Origin: Halichoerus grypus
Lineage: Eukaryota > Chordata > Mammalia > Carnivora > Phocidae
DNA: 64,000 bases
Assembly (NCBI RefSeq): GCF_964656455.1
Contig: NC_135717.1
Location: forward strand, 147,388,308 to 147,452,307
Reading direction: 5' to 3'
Numbering within the stretch: position 1 is the first letter of the stretch; each line of letters starts with the position of its first letter. The translations under genes and the position numbers were made by a program. This document shows positions 55,463 through 64,000 of this stretch, piece after piece. The notes under the pieces are model-generated. The model worked only from the letters and a program-made list of their open reading frames with translations. It made no database searches and was not told the DNA's origin.

Positions 55463-55929
55463 ATTTTGTGAGTATAATGCTAAATGTCAGCATGAATTCT
55501 ATGTGATTGATTCTTTTGTACACTGTTGTTGAAAGTGTAAATTTATATTACCTACCTAGATAACAATTTATAAAACTAGAGTTTTATAAATATTTATGGC
55601 CTTTGACTAAGTAATCCTGCTTCTTGGAATCTCACTAGGAAGTAATTTAAAAAAAAAAAAAGGAAAGAAAAAAAATACACAAATTTATTTATTAAAGCAT
55701 TATTTCTTAAAAAAAGAAATTTAGAAATGACTTAAATATTTAAGGATAGGAAAGCCATTCAGTAAATCATAATACATCAATATAAAAAGTTATTATGCAG
55801 CTTGTCTTTAAATAATGAAACACTTAGGTTACAGGCTAATGTATAATATGGTATTAACTATGCAGGAAAAAACCAAAGGAAACAAAATGAAAATGAAGTG
55901 GTCATCTCTGGTTCTCTACTGCTACCACA
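55463..55929. other. No gene or recognised repeat
   Basis: AT-rich. Two A-rich patches at 55650-55680. Nothing recognised. Confidence 0.45.
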
Positions 55930-56250
55930 GAGGTTCTGAACTACGGTTCCATGGTGACAACTAGACATCTGCTTTCCAAGTGATTCTTTTTTGTTTTTTT
56001 AATTATTATTTATTTATTTGAGATAGTGAGCAACAGAGAGAAAGAGAGCATGATTGGGGGGGTGGGAGGGGTAGGCAGAGAGTCAAGCAGACTCCCCACT
56101 GAGCAGGGAGCCCAGCGTGGGGCCAGATCCCAGGACCCTGAGATCATGACCCAAGCAGAAGGCAGATGCTTAACTGACTGAGCCACCCAGGTGCCCCTTC
56201 CAAGTGATTCTGACGCAGGCAATCCACACTTTTTAGAACCCTGACCTAAA
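55930..56250 (+). mobile_element. MER5-like DNA transposon relic, split by a SINE
   Basis: Left: AGGTTCTGAACTACGGTTCC. Right: TTCTGACGCAGGCAATCCAC and CACACTTTTTAGAACCCTG, which resembles the MER5A end. The SINE at 55988-56197 divides them at its TSD. Family tentative. Confidence 0.45.
55988..56197 (-). mobile_element. Can-SINE (antisense) with TSD
   Basis: Poly-T lead, TTATTTATTTATTTGAGATAG, GGGAGCCCAGCGTGGGGCC, ending CTGAGCCACCCAGGTGCCCC. TSD TTCCAAGTGATTCT at 55974-55987 and 56198-56211. Confidence 0.95.
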
Positions 56251-57439
56251 GAATAAAACCCAATCTTGTGTTATATACAAAGTCCTAGATGACCTAGTTC
56301 CCACTTTCAGTTTCATCTCACATGCCTTGCCACATAGTCTCAAACACCATGGAAAATACCATTCTTTAAATAAGTAAGTATGGAAAAAGGTGAATATAAG
56401 ATCAGAATCACTGGGGGTGGGACCTAGAGCTCTACATTTTTTCACCTAATGATTATTGCCTGGTGATTCTGATATATCACAATGACCTTAATGCTCCCCT
56501 CAATTTGACTAAACTTTAGACAGATTTCTTCTTTACTACAGGCCCTTGACTTCCCTTTACTTAGAGCATTTACTTTAGAAAACTTGCAAATGCAAATTCT
56601 TTCTTTGTCCCTTTGAAATATTTGTAAATCTTCTTCAAGCCTCTTGCCAATTTTACAACCCAGGAATATTTTTCTCAGGGACTCAGAAACCATCTCTTTG
56701 AAATGGAAACATCAAAGGAGATAGCACCTCTATTTCCCAGTCTCTGAGAGAGGGAAGGAGTCTAGGATCATTGGGTCACAGTTAGCAAGCTCAGATGGCC
56801 TGATCAGGAAGAAAAACATTTCTAAACTCAGGAATAACTCTATGTGCTAGACACATCCCATTAATCAATCTCACCCTTTTAATACCTTCCAGTATTTTTC
56901 TACCAGCTCACTAAAGAGGTGCTCACTTCTTCTGCCTTTTGTGTCACTGGAATTTGGGTTCAATCTCTCTACTCTATTGCAATAGCCTGAATAAGATATT
57001 TCTTGCTTGTTTAGCAATGCCCAGTGCAATTTTGCTTTGACAACACTAAAAATGGAGGCTTCTATGACCATCTTCATCTCCTTCCCTCTGCCTAGAGGGT
57101 TTTCTTCTCGAGCCATATTGCTTACCTTGATAACCTGTCCAATACCTAAAGACTTAGTTTGACTTTCAACTCCATGAAAGTTACTTTCCCTGATCCTCTT
57201 CATCATTTCTTCCCCAATCCCAAAATGATGGTACCTCTAATTTATTGGGTTATAATAAAAAGAACATGAGTTTTGGAGTCCTAAATGGACATACCTATTT
57301 CACGGCATGCCCGCTTTATGATCTTTAGCATTGAACTAAACTTTGCAGAATGTGGCTTCTCTTAGGTTTAACACAGAAATTACAATGCCCTTTTTCCCCC
57401 TCAGGATATATTAATTGAATTTAAAATATTTTTAAGTAC
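56251..57439. other. No gene; possible L2/MIR scraps
   Basis: Contains phrases like CCCACTTTCAGTTTCATCTC and GATTCTGATATATCACAATG that hint at diverged old repeats. Frames of 70-111 codons on the minus strand have no domain. Confidence 0.4.
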
Positions 57440-58265
57440 TTATAGCATAAAATCATTTTTTTTTTTATTTTTGAGCTGTTTGTATTTTTTATTAAGACTT
57501 TATGTTTTCAGGGGCGCCTGGGTGGCTCAGTCATTAAGCATCTGCCTTCAGCTCAGGTCGTGATCCCAGGATCCTGGGACCAAGCCCCGAATTGGGCTCC
57601 CTGCTCACTGGGAAGCCTGCTTCTCCCTCTCCCACTCCCCCTGCTTGTGTTCCCTCTCTCTCTTTGTCTCTGTCAAATAAATAAATAAAATTAAAAAAAA
57701 AAAAGACTTTATGTTTTCAGAGCTGTTTTTGCTCGCAGTAAAATTGAAGGAGAGATACAGAGATTACCATATATCAACTGCCCCTACGCATGCACAGCTT
57801 CCACATTATCAACATCCACAAAGAGGGTGGTACATTTGTTACAACTAATGAACCTACATTGACACATGACAATCACCCAAAGTCCATAGTCCATAGGGTT
57901 CACTCTTGGTGTTGTACATTGTATGCGTTTGCACAAATGTATAATGACATGTATCCATCATTATAGTATCATGCAGAGTATTACCACTAAATAAAGAGCA
58001 ATATCATTAAAAATCCTCTATGATCCACCTATTTCATGTCTCCTCACCCCCAGTCCCTGGCAACCACTGGTCTTTTTACCATCTCCATGGTTTTATCTTT
58101 TCTAGAATGTTACATAGTTGAAGTCATAGAGTATTTAGCCTTTTCAAGTTGGTTTCTTTCACTTAGTAATATGTATTTAAGGCATCTCTATGTCTTTTGA
58201 TGGCTATTTGATTGTATTTTGTTTTTGGGGGGTATATGCATAGTTTATTTGAGAAGTGGTACCTG
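57440..58265 (-). mobile_element. Old L1 3' UTR (antisense), split by a SINE
   Basis: Right of the SINE: TACAGAGATTACCATATATC, ACAAAGAGGGTGGTACATTTG, GTCCATAGTCCATAGGGTTC, then TGGTTTTATCTTTTCTAGAATG, GGCATCTCTATGTC, typical of old L1 3' ends reversed. The left part is T-rich. The two sides join at the SINE's TSD. Confidence 0.65.
57512..57702 (+). mobile_element. Can-SINE with 18 bp TSD
   Basis: GGGCGCCTGGGTGGCTCAGTC, GATCCCAGGATCCTGGGACC, tail AAATAAATAAATAAAATTAAA plus A's. The TSD AAGACTTTATGTTTTCAG lies at 57494-57511 and 57703-57720, exact and the longest in the window. Confidence 0.97.
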
Positions 58266-58794
58266 TCATGAAAAGCTTTCTATTTCTTCTGAATTCAGTT
58301 ATCTCCTATTTCCTTTTTGGAGGTGGCTTCTCTCTTCCCACTAGGGCTGTAAATCACTTGATCCTGCCTATCTTAATTAATGATAGCCATGTGACATATA
58401 CAAGGAGACAAAGAGCTTGGTTCAGAATGTAAATCAACAACATCAAGAAATTCTTGCTTTGAAAAAACGAAAAACACACACAAGTGAACTAAAGAGTATT
58501 CTCAGTTATGTAGGTGATATTCCTCCTGACACAAGCTCTGAATCTGCTTGCGGACAAGTAACAACAGTTGTGGACCTCAGCTGTTCATGGACATACTTAG
58601 TGTAGCACTAAACTTCCCTTAGTTTAGAGACTGGTAAGTGAATGACCCATGTTGGTCCAAAAGTTCATTATCCTGAACAGTAGTGGTCCAGAACCATAAT
58701 TACTATGTCCTTCTTGGTCACCCTCACTCACCCATACATCCCTACAATGCCTGCCATCCTGGAATAACTTGAACATCACTGAAAAAGATAATTT
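58266..58794. other. No gene; possible old repeat
   Basis: No recognised family. A 62-codon frame (58417-58605) has no domain. Confidence 0.4.
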
Positions 58795-58809
58795 AAAAGT
58801 TGGTTCTGG

Positions 58810-58973
58810 GCGCCCGGGTGGCTCAGATGGTTAAGCGTCTGCCTTCGGCTCAGGTCATGATCCCAGGGTCCTGGGATCGAGTCCTGCATCGGGCTCCCTG
58901 CTCAGTGGGGAGCCTGCTTCTCCCTTTGCCTCTCTCTCTGTCTCTGATGAATAAATAAAATCTTTAAAAAAAA
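58810..58973 (+). mobile_element. Can-SINE with TSD and shortened body
   Basis: Head GCGCCCGGGTGGCTCAGATG (a CCGGG variant), normal core, but the CT-rich region lacks about 40 bases (TTTGCCTCTCTCTCTGTCTC then TGATGAATAAATAAAATC). TSD AAAAGTTGGTTCTGG at 58795-58809 and 58974-58988. Confidence 0.95.
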
Positions 58974-58988
58974 AAAAGTTGGTTCTGG

Positions 58989-60429
58989 CTTCAAAGATTC
59001 ACAATTTATTGTGTTTATTGGTAATTTGTCAGAAGAACCTCACAAAGGCAAAGAACTACAATAGGCAAATATATGTATCAGGAAAATGTTTCCCCCAATT
59101 TTTTTTTTTTTTTGCTTAACAATGAATAGGAAATATAAAATATGGAAAATGTTTAATTCTACAGGAATAAAACCCAGATGAAAAGATGAAATAAAATCCA
59201 TCCAGGTATAAGGAGGGAATGAAAAATATTTTTCCCAAAATTCCACCAGCTTAGTTCCTATGGAAATGGCAGTAAATCTATCCTATTCAGTCCCAACGTC
59301 AAATTTGGCCTTATGAGAGAGCATCTAGTCAGTTTATTGTACTAACTTGGCCCATTTTCCCCATAAAAGCAGATTTTAAGACTCCAAATGACTTTCAGAT
59401 CACTGATTCTACCACCAGCTGTTGCATTACCACATGGGTTTTGGGCTCTGAAAGGCATTTTTTGTGCTCCAATATTTATACTTTGGCATATCTTTTTAAC
59501 AGGTGCTTTATAGTAAAGAGAGACTAAGCATTATGAGGCATTACAGGTGCTAGAGAAAAGATCGCTGAAATAAAACTTCTTTCATTAAAATATACTTGCC
59601 TCTTGGCACCTATGACTTTTAGCTATAGTTTGATCAATCTATGCTGGAAGCTTTGGTTGCAGGAGCAGTTGGTTTTGAAAGGCTGCCTGGTTTCATTTTC
59701 CATACAAATATGTCAGCACTTGAATGAAGAATGAAGGCTATCCTCAAGTTATTTATGCAGAACAGCATTGGTTCTACCATTGCTAATCCTAAAGCTAACT
59801 TAAAGCTTTTAAAAAGATCCGCATAAAAGAATTTATGGGCTATTTGCTCCAAATAAAATAGTTTCAAAGGAATTCATGATGCAATTTGAAAATGACAGTT
59901 TGAGTGAATTAAATATTTTTTTGTAAAATAAGAAAAAATTTGAAAATTTGAAAGTCACTAGAATGTGTTGGGGCAGAAAATTACTGCATAGCTTTTTCCA
60001 CTGCCTCTTATGCAAATGTTGGCTTTGTAGATTTGAAGTTTTGAGTTTTCATAGCTCGAGGTCACTCTCCATTTAAAAACTCACTCCAGAAAGCTAAAGG
60101 AAGGTTCACAAAGACAACTGATTTTTTCAAAGACCTGAGTTATTTTAAAGTGGATTTCTAAATGGAATCACTCTATTCATATGTAAGGGACAGCTATGTG
60201 TGGTCACAAAAGCTAGATTTTATAGCAGAAAAATGTTTCCTTCTCAAAATAATACTTTTAACATGTTTTAAAGCACAATTGAATTAAAAAAAATACATCC
60301 CATTTATAGTTTTCCTTTAAAAAAATCTTTATAAAGGTAAACATTTTATTGAGAAAAAATAGCCACTGAATTATTTTCTCGCTTCAAAATTATCAATATT
60401 TTTTCTTAACTTAAAATTACTGCTAATGG
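58989..60429. other. 1.4 kb without gene or recognised repeat
   Basis: AT-rich sequence. Frames of 60-77 codons (minus strand, 59040-60015) have no domain. No repeat recognised. Confidence 0.45.
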
Positions 60430-61575
60430 CTAACACACTTTTTATAACCACCCCTGACCTATCCCTTCATCCCCTTCTCTGGCCACTCCTTCCCTAATAT
60501 CTAATACTCAAGCGTTTTCTGAACAAATTTGTTCAAATTGTTTTCTATGCCTTGAAATCTTCTAAGTACTCTTCCCTCACTTTATGATTCCATCTCACTC
60601 TTACGTATTGATGGGGTTTTGGAATACAGGTGAGGTTCGGTGGGGTGAGATCTGGAGGCGACGACCAAGAAGAATTCTTGTGATGTCTTTGGTGCACAAT
60701 AGTGGTTTTATTAAAGCATGGGGACAGCTTTTTATTAAAGCTGCTGCACCGGGGTTGTGAGGGGTGGCTGATTATATACTTGGGAGTTGGGGGAGATAAG
60801 GAAAAGAGATTTCAAAAGCATTTTCATACGTTAAAGAAGACTCACAGGATACCAGAGGCCTTGCCATTGTCACGTTAAGGTTTTTTCCCTCTAGCAAGGC
60901 GTTAACATGAAGATAGTTTGGAGCTTCCTGGAGGAATGTTACACGGCCCGCTTCAAGTATCTGTGAATGGGCTGCAGGTTAGAAGGACATTTCATTGTAT
61001 TTACATTTCCTTCTGGAAGCTAGGTAATTGATAGAAATGCTTTGTTCTTGTAGATAGCTAAGGCATTTGTAAACTGAGGGAGACTCCTGTCTGGCAGGAT
61101 TGTGATCTCTGTAAGTTAACTATTTGTTTTTCCTTTCCTTAGCTTTAGGGCAGCCAGGAGTGCCTGAGGAATGTCACATATATCCCATCTGGGGGGTGGT
61201 GGTTGTGGGGTGTCAGCTTCTGCTTTGTCCTCAGCTTGCCTTTTGTTTCCTCATCAATATCATCTAAATGTACAATTTTTTTCTGGGCAGGCTCCCTGAA
61301 GATACCTTTTCCCCACTGGATCCTCACCTCAGTGCATCCCCTGTAGGTATATTCTGCCCCATCCAAGTCTCTGTTTCCCTTTCTGCTGCATGTTGCTCTG
61401 AATCTCTTACTCATCACATTAATTGTAATTACCTCTATTCTCTATTGTCTCAGAAGAATCCTTGAATTCCTTGGAGAGAAAAGCTAGATCTTATTCAACT
61501 TTGAATTCCTAGCACCTGTCTTTGTAACTGAACAAGTATTAATTCATTAATTGTTCATTGAATAAATGTGTAAAT
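60430..61575 (+). mobile_element. L2-like LINE, interrupted by an LTR
   Basis: Left part: CTCTGGCCACTCCTTCCCTAA and TCTTCCCTCACTTTATGATTC. Right part: GTAATTACCTCTATTCTC, TTCCTTGGAGAGAAAAGC, GAATTCCTAGCACCTGTC and the tail TCATTGAATAAATG. Between them lies an LTR. Boundaries approximate. Confidence 0.55.
60605..61220 (-). mobile_element. ERV1-like solo LTR (antisense)
   Basis: On the minus strand: a TATA-like AGTATATAATCAGCC, then CACCCCTCACAACCCCGGTG, AGCTTTAATAAAAAGCTGTC (poly-A signal), CACTATTGTGCACCAAAGAC and AAGAATTCTTCTTGGTCG, the usual order at the R-U5 end of gamma-type LTRs. The window's plus strand begins it near TGATGGGGTTTTGGAATAC. The U3 end near 61175-61220 is uncertain, and the 7-base match CTCTTAC (60598-60604, 61404-61410) may or may not be a TSD. 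No ERV interior was identified beside it. Confidence 0.7.
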
Positions 61576-62336
61576 GGAAGTGTATACACTGCCCTCCAAC
61601 TGTGCTATAAGCACAGCTGACTGCACAAGGGACAACGATTCCTTCTATTGCCTGTGTTCTCCTCATACAAAATGATCTACTCTAAGGTGCTCTTGAAAAA
61701 AGATAATTTGGAAGCTTCTTCTGATACTACAAGATCATCAGTGAATTCATGGATGACTTCTGCACTTAGGTCATATGCTTTAAAGAAGTGAACTGTTCTA
61801 CATAAAATGAATACTTTTATGTGCATAAAAATAAATAAATACTTAGGGCTTGGGGACAAGTAGAGAATACAGAGAGAAGATGAGAATGAAAAGAGGAGAG
61901 AGAGACCAGGCTGACTGGCAAAAATCTGGAGATAATATGGGTAAAGGTGTCTCATAATTCCTCCTGATGGATTAGCCAACTGTCGTTTAAGGATGGTGAT
62001 GTCTTCTTTTAATTCTAAGTTGTTGGCACTGCTGTGAAGTAAACCCCTTCATTAATCTGAAATCTCAGGTTAAGACCATCACAAAATGCAAATGTTTTCT
62101 GATGCTTTTTGTTTTATGTTGCTTTTGTGTAAACAAGGGAAACAGGGCTGACTTTCAAGTTAGGGCAGGGAAAAGAGAAAGGAACAGCCTCAGGAGGTGA
62201 GACACGAAGGATTTTCATCAGCATCAGAAACTTGGAAGCCAAATGTGCCATGAAATCATAAGCCCCTGAGAATTTACTAAAACCTAGGGAAGGTCATTGG
62301 ACAAGGATGTGGCTCAGGATGCTACAGTTTATTAGT
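61576..62336. other. No gene or recognised repeat
   Basis: Mixed sequence. A 100-codon minus-strand frame (61677-61979) has no domain. Confidence 0.4.
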
Positions 62337-62396
62337 GTGTGCATGCTTGTGTGTGTGTGTGTATGTGTGTCCTGTGGTGTGTGTGTGTGTGTGTGA
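62334..62396 (+). repeat. (GT)n microsatellite
   Basis: Two GT runs separated by ATGTGTGTCCTGTGG, about 60 bases in all. Confidence 0.95.
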
Positions 62397-63813
62397 AAGA
62401 ATAGAGCAACTTCAGCTGACTTCAAAGATACACATAACTTGTACAACTATATTCAATCACTAAGTTAACATTAAAAGAACTATGTATAATATCCTGTCAT
62501 AGTATATTCTCAATGATACTAAAATATTAGTAACATTAGTACTGAAATTTATTTACCTATAAAATAATAATTAGAAAAACACCTCAGAGTTGTGTTAAGT
62601 ATTATAAAAATGAAATTTTGGCTTTAAGAAATAACTGGAAAAAACAAAAGAAGACTGAATTTTTCCTTTTTTAAAAGAGAAAAAACAAATTTACTGTACT
62701 ACATAAAATTTAAAAGAGTAGTAAAGAATATTAAGTTTAAATTGTATTATCATTTTTGCAGTAATTTGCATCAATCTTACTGTTTATTCACACATAACAA
62801 CTTTTAAAATATGTTAATGCAGTTTTAATATATGGTATACTATATTTTATTTGTAAATGCTTTAAAATAAACAGCTCTGCCTTTGACAAAAAAGTTTAGT
62901 TTGTTTTACCACATTTTACTTCAAATTAATATATGAAATAAGCATGGTCCATTTTTCATGTGGTTATGTAACAGATTGGTAAAGTTCTATACAAAAAGAA
63001 TGAGTATTTTTTTTTAAAGAATGAGTATTTTTAAATCAATTTGATAAAGTATAAAATTCAATGGAAAAACAACTGCAACAGTTCTTATATAGGACAAAGA
63101 TCTTTTTCATGTTAAACAATGGGACAAATGCCTAGACTAACTAGGTTGTACATTGCTTTTCTTGTAACTGTTTCTGTTTGGTGCATTTAATTTGACCAGT
63201 TCACGATGTGTCAAGATGAATTATATTATAGTGGTACTCTTGTGAGGATGCATAAATTCTAGGGTGTTTATGTCATTTAACATCAGTGCTAAACTTAAGA
63301 CTTTCCATATTACATTTTACAGATATGGATTTTCTCCAGATCTCTTGAATTCTTTCATTGTAGCAAGAGATCACATTTTGCCAAGTAACTTGAATCATAT
63401 ATTATAACCATAAGCAATTAAGCAAGTGAGGAGATCTGTATCTATATCCATATACAGGTATATATTTGAGGTACCCAGTGTTCACTTTCAAATAATTTAT
63501 ATACCAGCCCCTTCAGTAATAGCTTATCCCATTCCTTCACTTTAATCAATGGCACAGCAGTGAAGTTAATAGTGCATTGACATTCTAATCACCATGACAT
63601 CTTGCAGCTATTGTTGATATACATAATTATATAATTAGTTTTAAGAATCTTTGTATTACTCTCAACAAGAAAAGTGCTTTAATTTATATTCAGGGAAAAT
63701 AGACTTACAATATCTATCTCTGACATGGTGAAAATTCCCATTAAAATATACATACATACACTGAGATATTTCAATTAAGCATTTCCTTAACAGGGAACTT
63801 AATTTTATTTTCT
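62397..63813. other. 1.4 kb AT-rich, no gene seen
   Basis: AT-rich, some near-palindromic TATA-type text (62810-62850, 63448-63470). Near 63000-63030 GAATGAGTATTTTT is repeated twice in tandem. Nothing recognised. Confidence 0.45.
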
Positions 63814-64000
63814 GTTCCTGTTGCTAGGACTATACAACAAATTACCTTAAACCTAGAGGCATAAAACAACTTTATAGACAGATTATCTGGGCTGACTGTA
63901 AGCCATCTGACAATATAGTCGAGATTCTTACAGAGTTGGCAAAACTACCTAGCAAAAAATTATGTTCCTCAGACAGTGTGCAAATACATTCGGTGCCCAC
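63814..64000. mobile_element. Start of an ancient repeat (same family as 18.1 kb)
   Basis: Contains TTGCTAGGACTATACAACAA, ATTACCTTAAACCTAGAGGC, ATAAAACAACTTTATAG, the usual opening of the old repeat whose end is seen at 18080-18700. Continues past the window edge. Confidence 0.4.

Noticed and set aside
55155..55523. 122-codon Phe/Leu/Ser-rich minus-strand frame
   Set aside because: It is the translation of the GAAA/GGAA microsatellite and cannot be judged as a gene.
61145..61417. 90-codon minus-strand frame as a host gene exon
   Set aside because: Lies at the edge of an LTR; no splice sites, no domain and no neighbouring exons seen.

Overview
This looks like intergenic or deep-intronic DNA from a carnivoran mammal. 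The best clue is a set of twelve tRNA-derived SINEs. Most begin GGGCGCCTGGGTGGCTCAG and all end in AAATAAATAAAATCTTT-type A-rich tails. Their body (GGGCTCCCTGCTCGGCGGGAAGCCTGCTTCTCCCTCTCCC) is the Can-SINE form I associate with arctoid carnivores (bears, panda, pinnipeds, mustelids), not the dog or cat forms. Most have an exact 12-18 bp target-site duplication (TSD). I found no host protein-coding exon series, functional tRNA/rRNA, CRISPR or CpG-island-like stretch. Every long reading frame I could interpret belongs to a mobile element.

Layout: 1-26 kb is AT-rich, with old L1, L2, MIR, MaLR-like and DNA-transposon relics plus young SINEs. 26.9-29.9 kb is an internally deleted L1, flanked by a diverged 16 bp TSD inside a MIR. 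It carries a 121 bp piece of retroviral leader inside its 5' UTR. 30.7-49.8 kb is a degraded endogenous retrovirus (ERV) with two LTRs. It has a primer-binding site explained by tRNA-Ser with two CpG decays, a protease, a broken reverse transcriptase/RNase H/integrase and a glycoprotein-like env ending in a membrane span. The ERV lies inside an older antisense L1 relic. It has itself been hit by a SINE (33.7 kb), a DNA-transposon MITE (35.7 kb), a short old SINE (38.2 kb), a near full-length L1 (38.35-44.72 kb, itself hit by a SINE at 41.0 kb), two L1 3' fragments (45.4 and 46.7 kb) and a SINE in the 3' LTR (49.1 kb). 50-64 kb returns to old relics, SINEs, a 280 bp purine microsatellite (55.2 kb) and an antisense ERV1-like LTR (60.6 kb) that splits an L2.

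The elements do not form a working system now: both retroviral and L1 frames are broken by stops and frameshifts. The best leads are the ERV-leader segment inside the upstream L1, a complex templated inverted insertion in the 3' UTR of the large L1, an upstream frame in that L1 that ends on an ATGA overlap with ORF1, and the serine-primed retrovirus family itself. Family names for old repeats are from memory of consensus sequences and need a library search.
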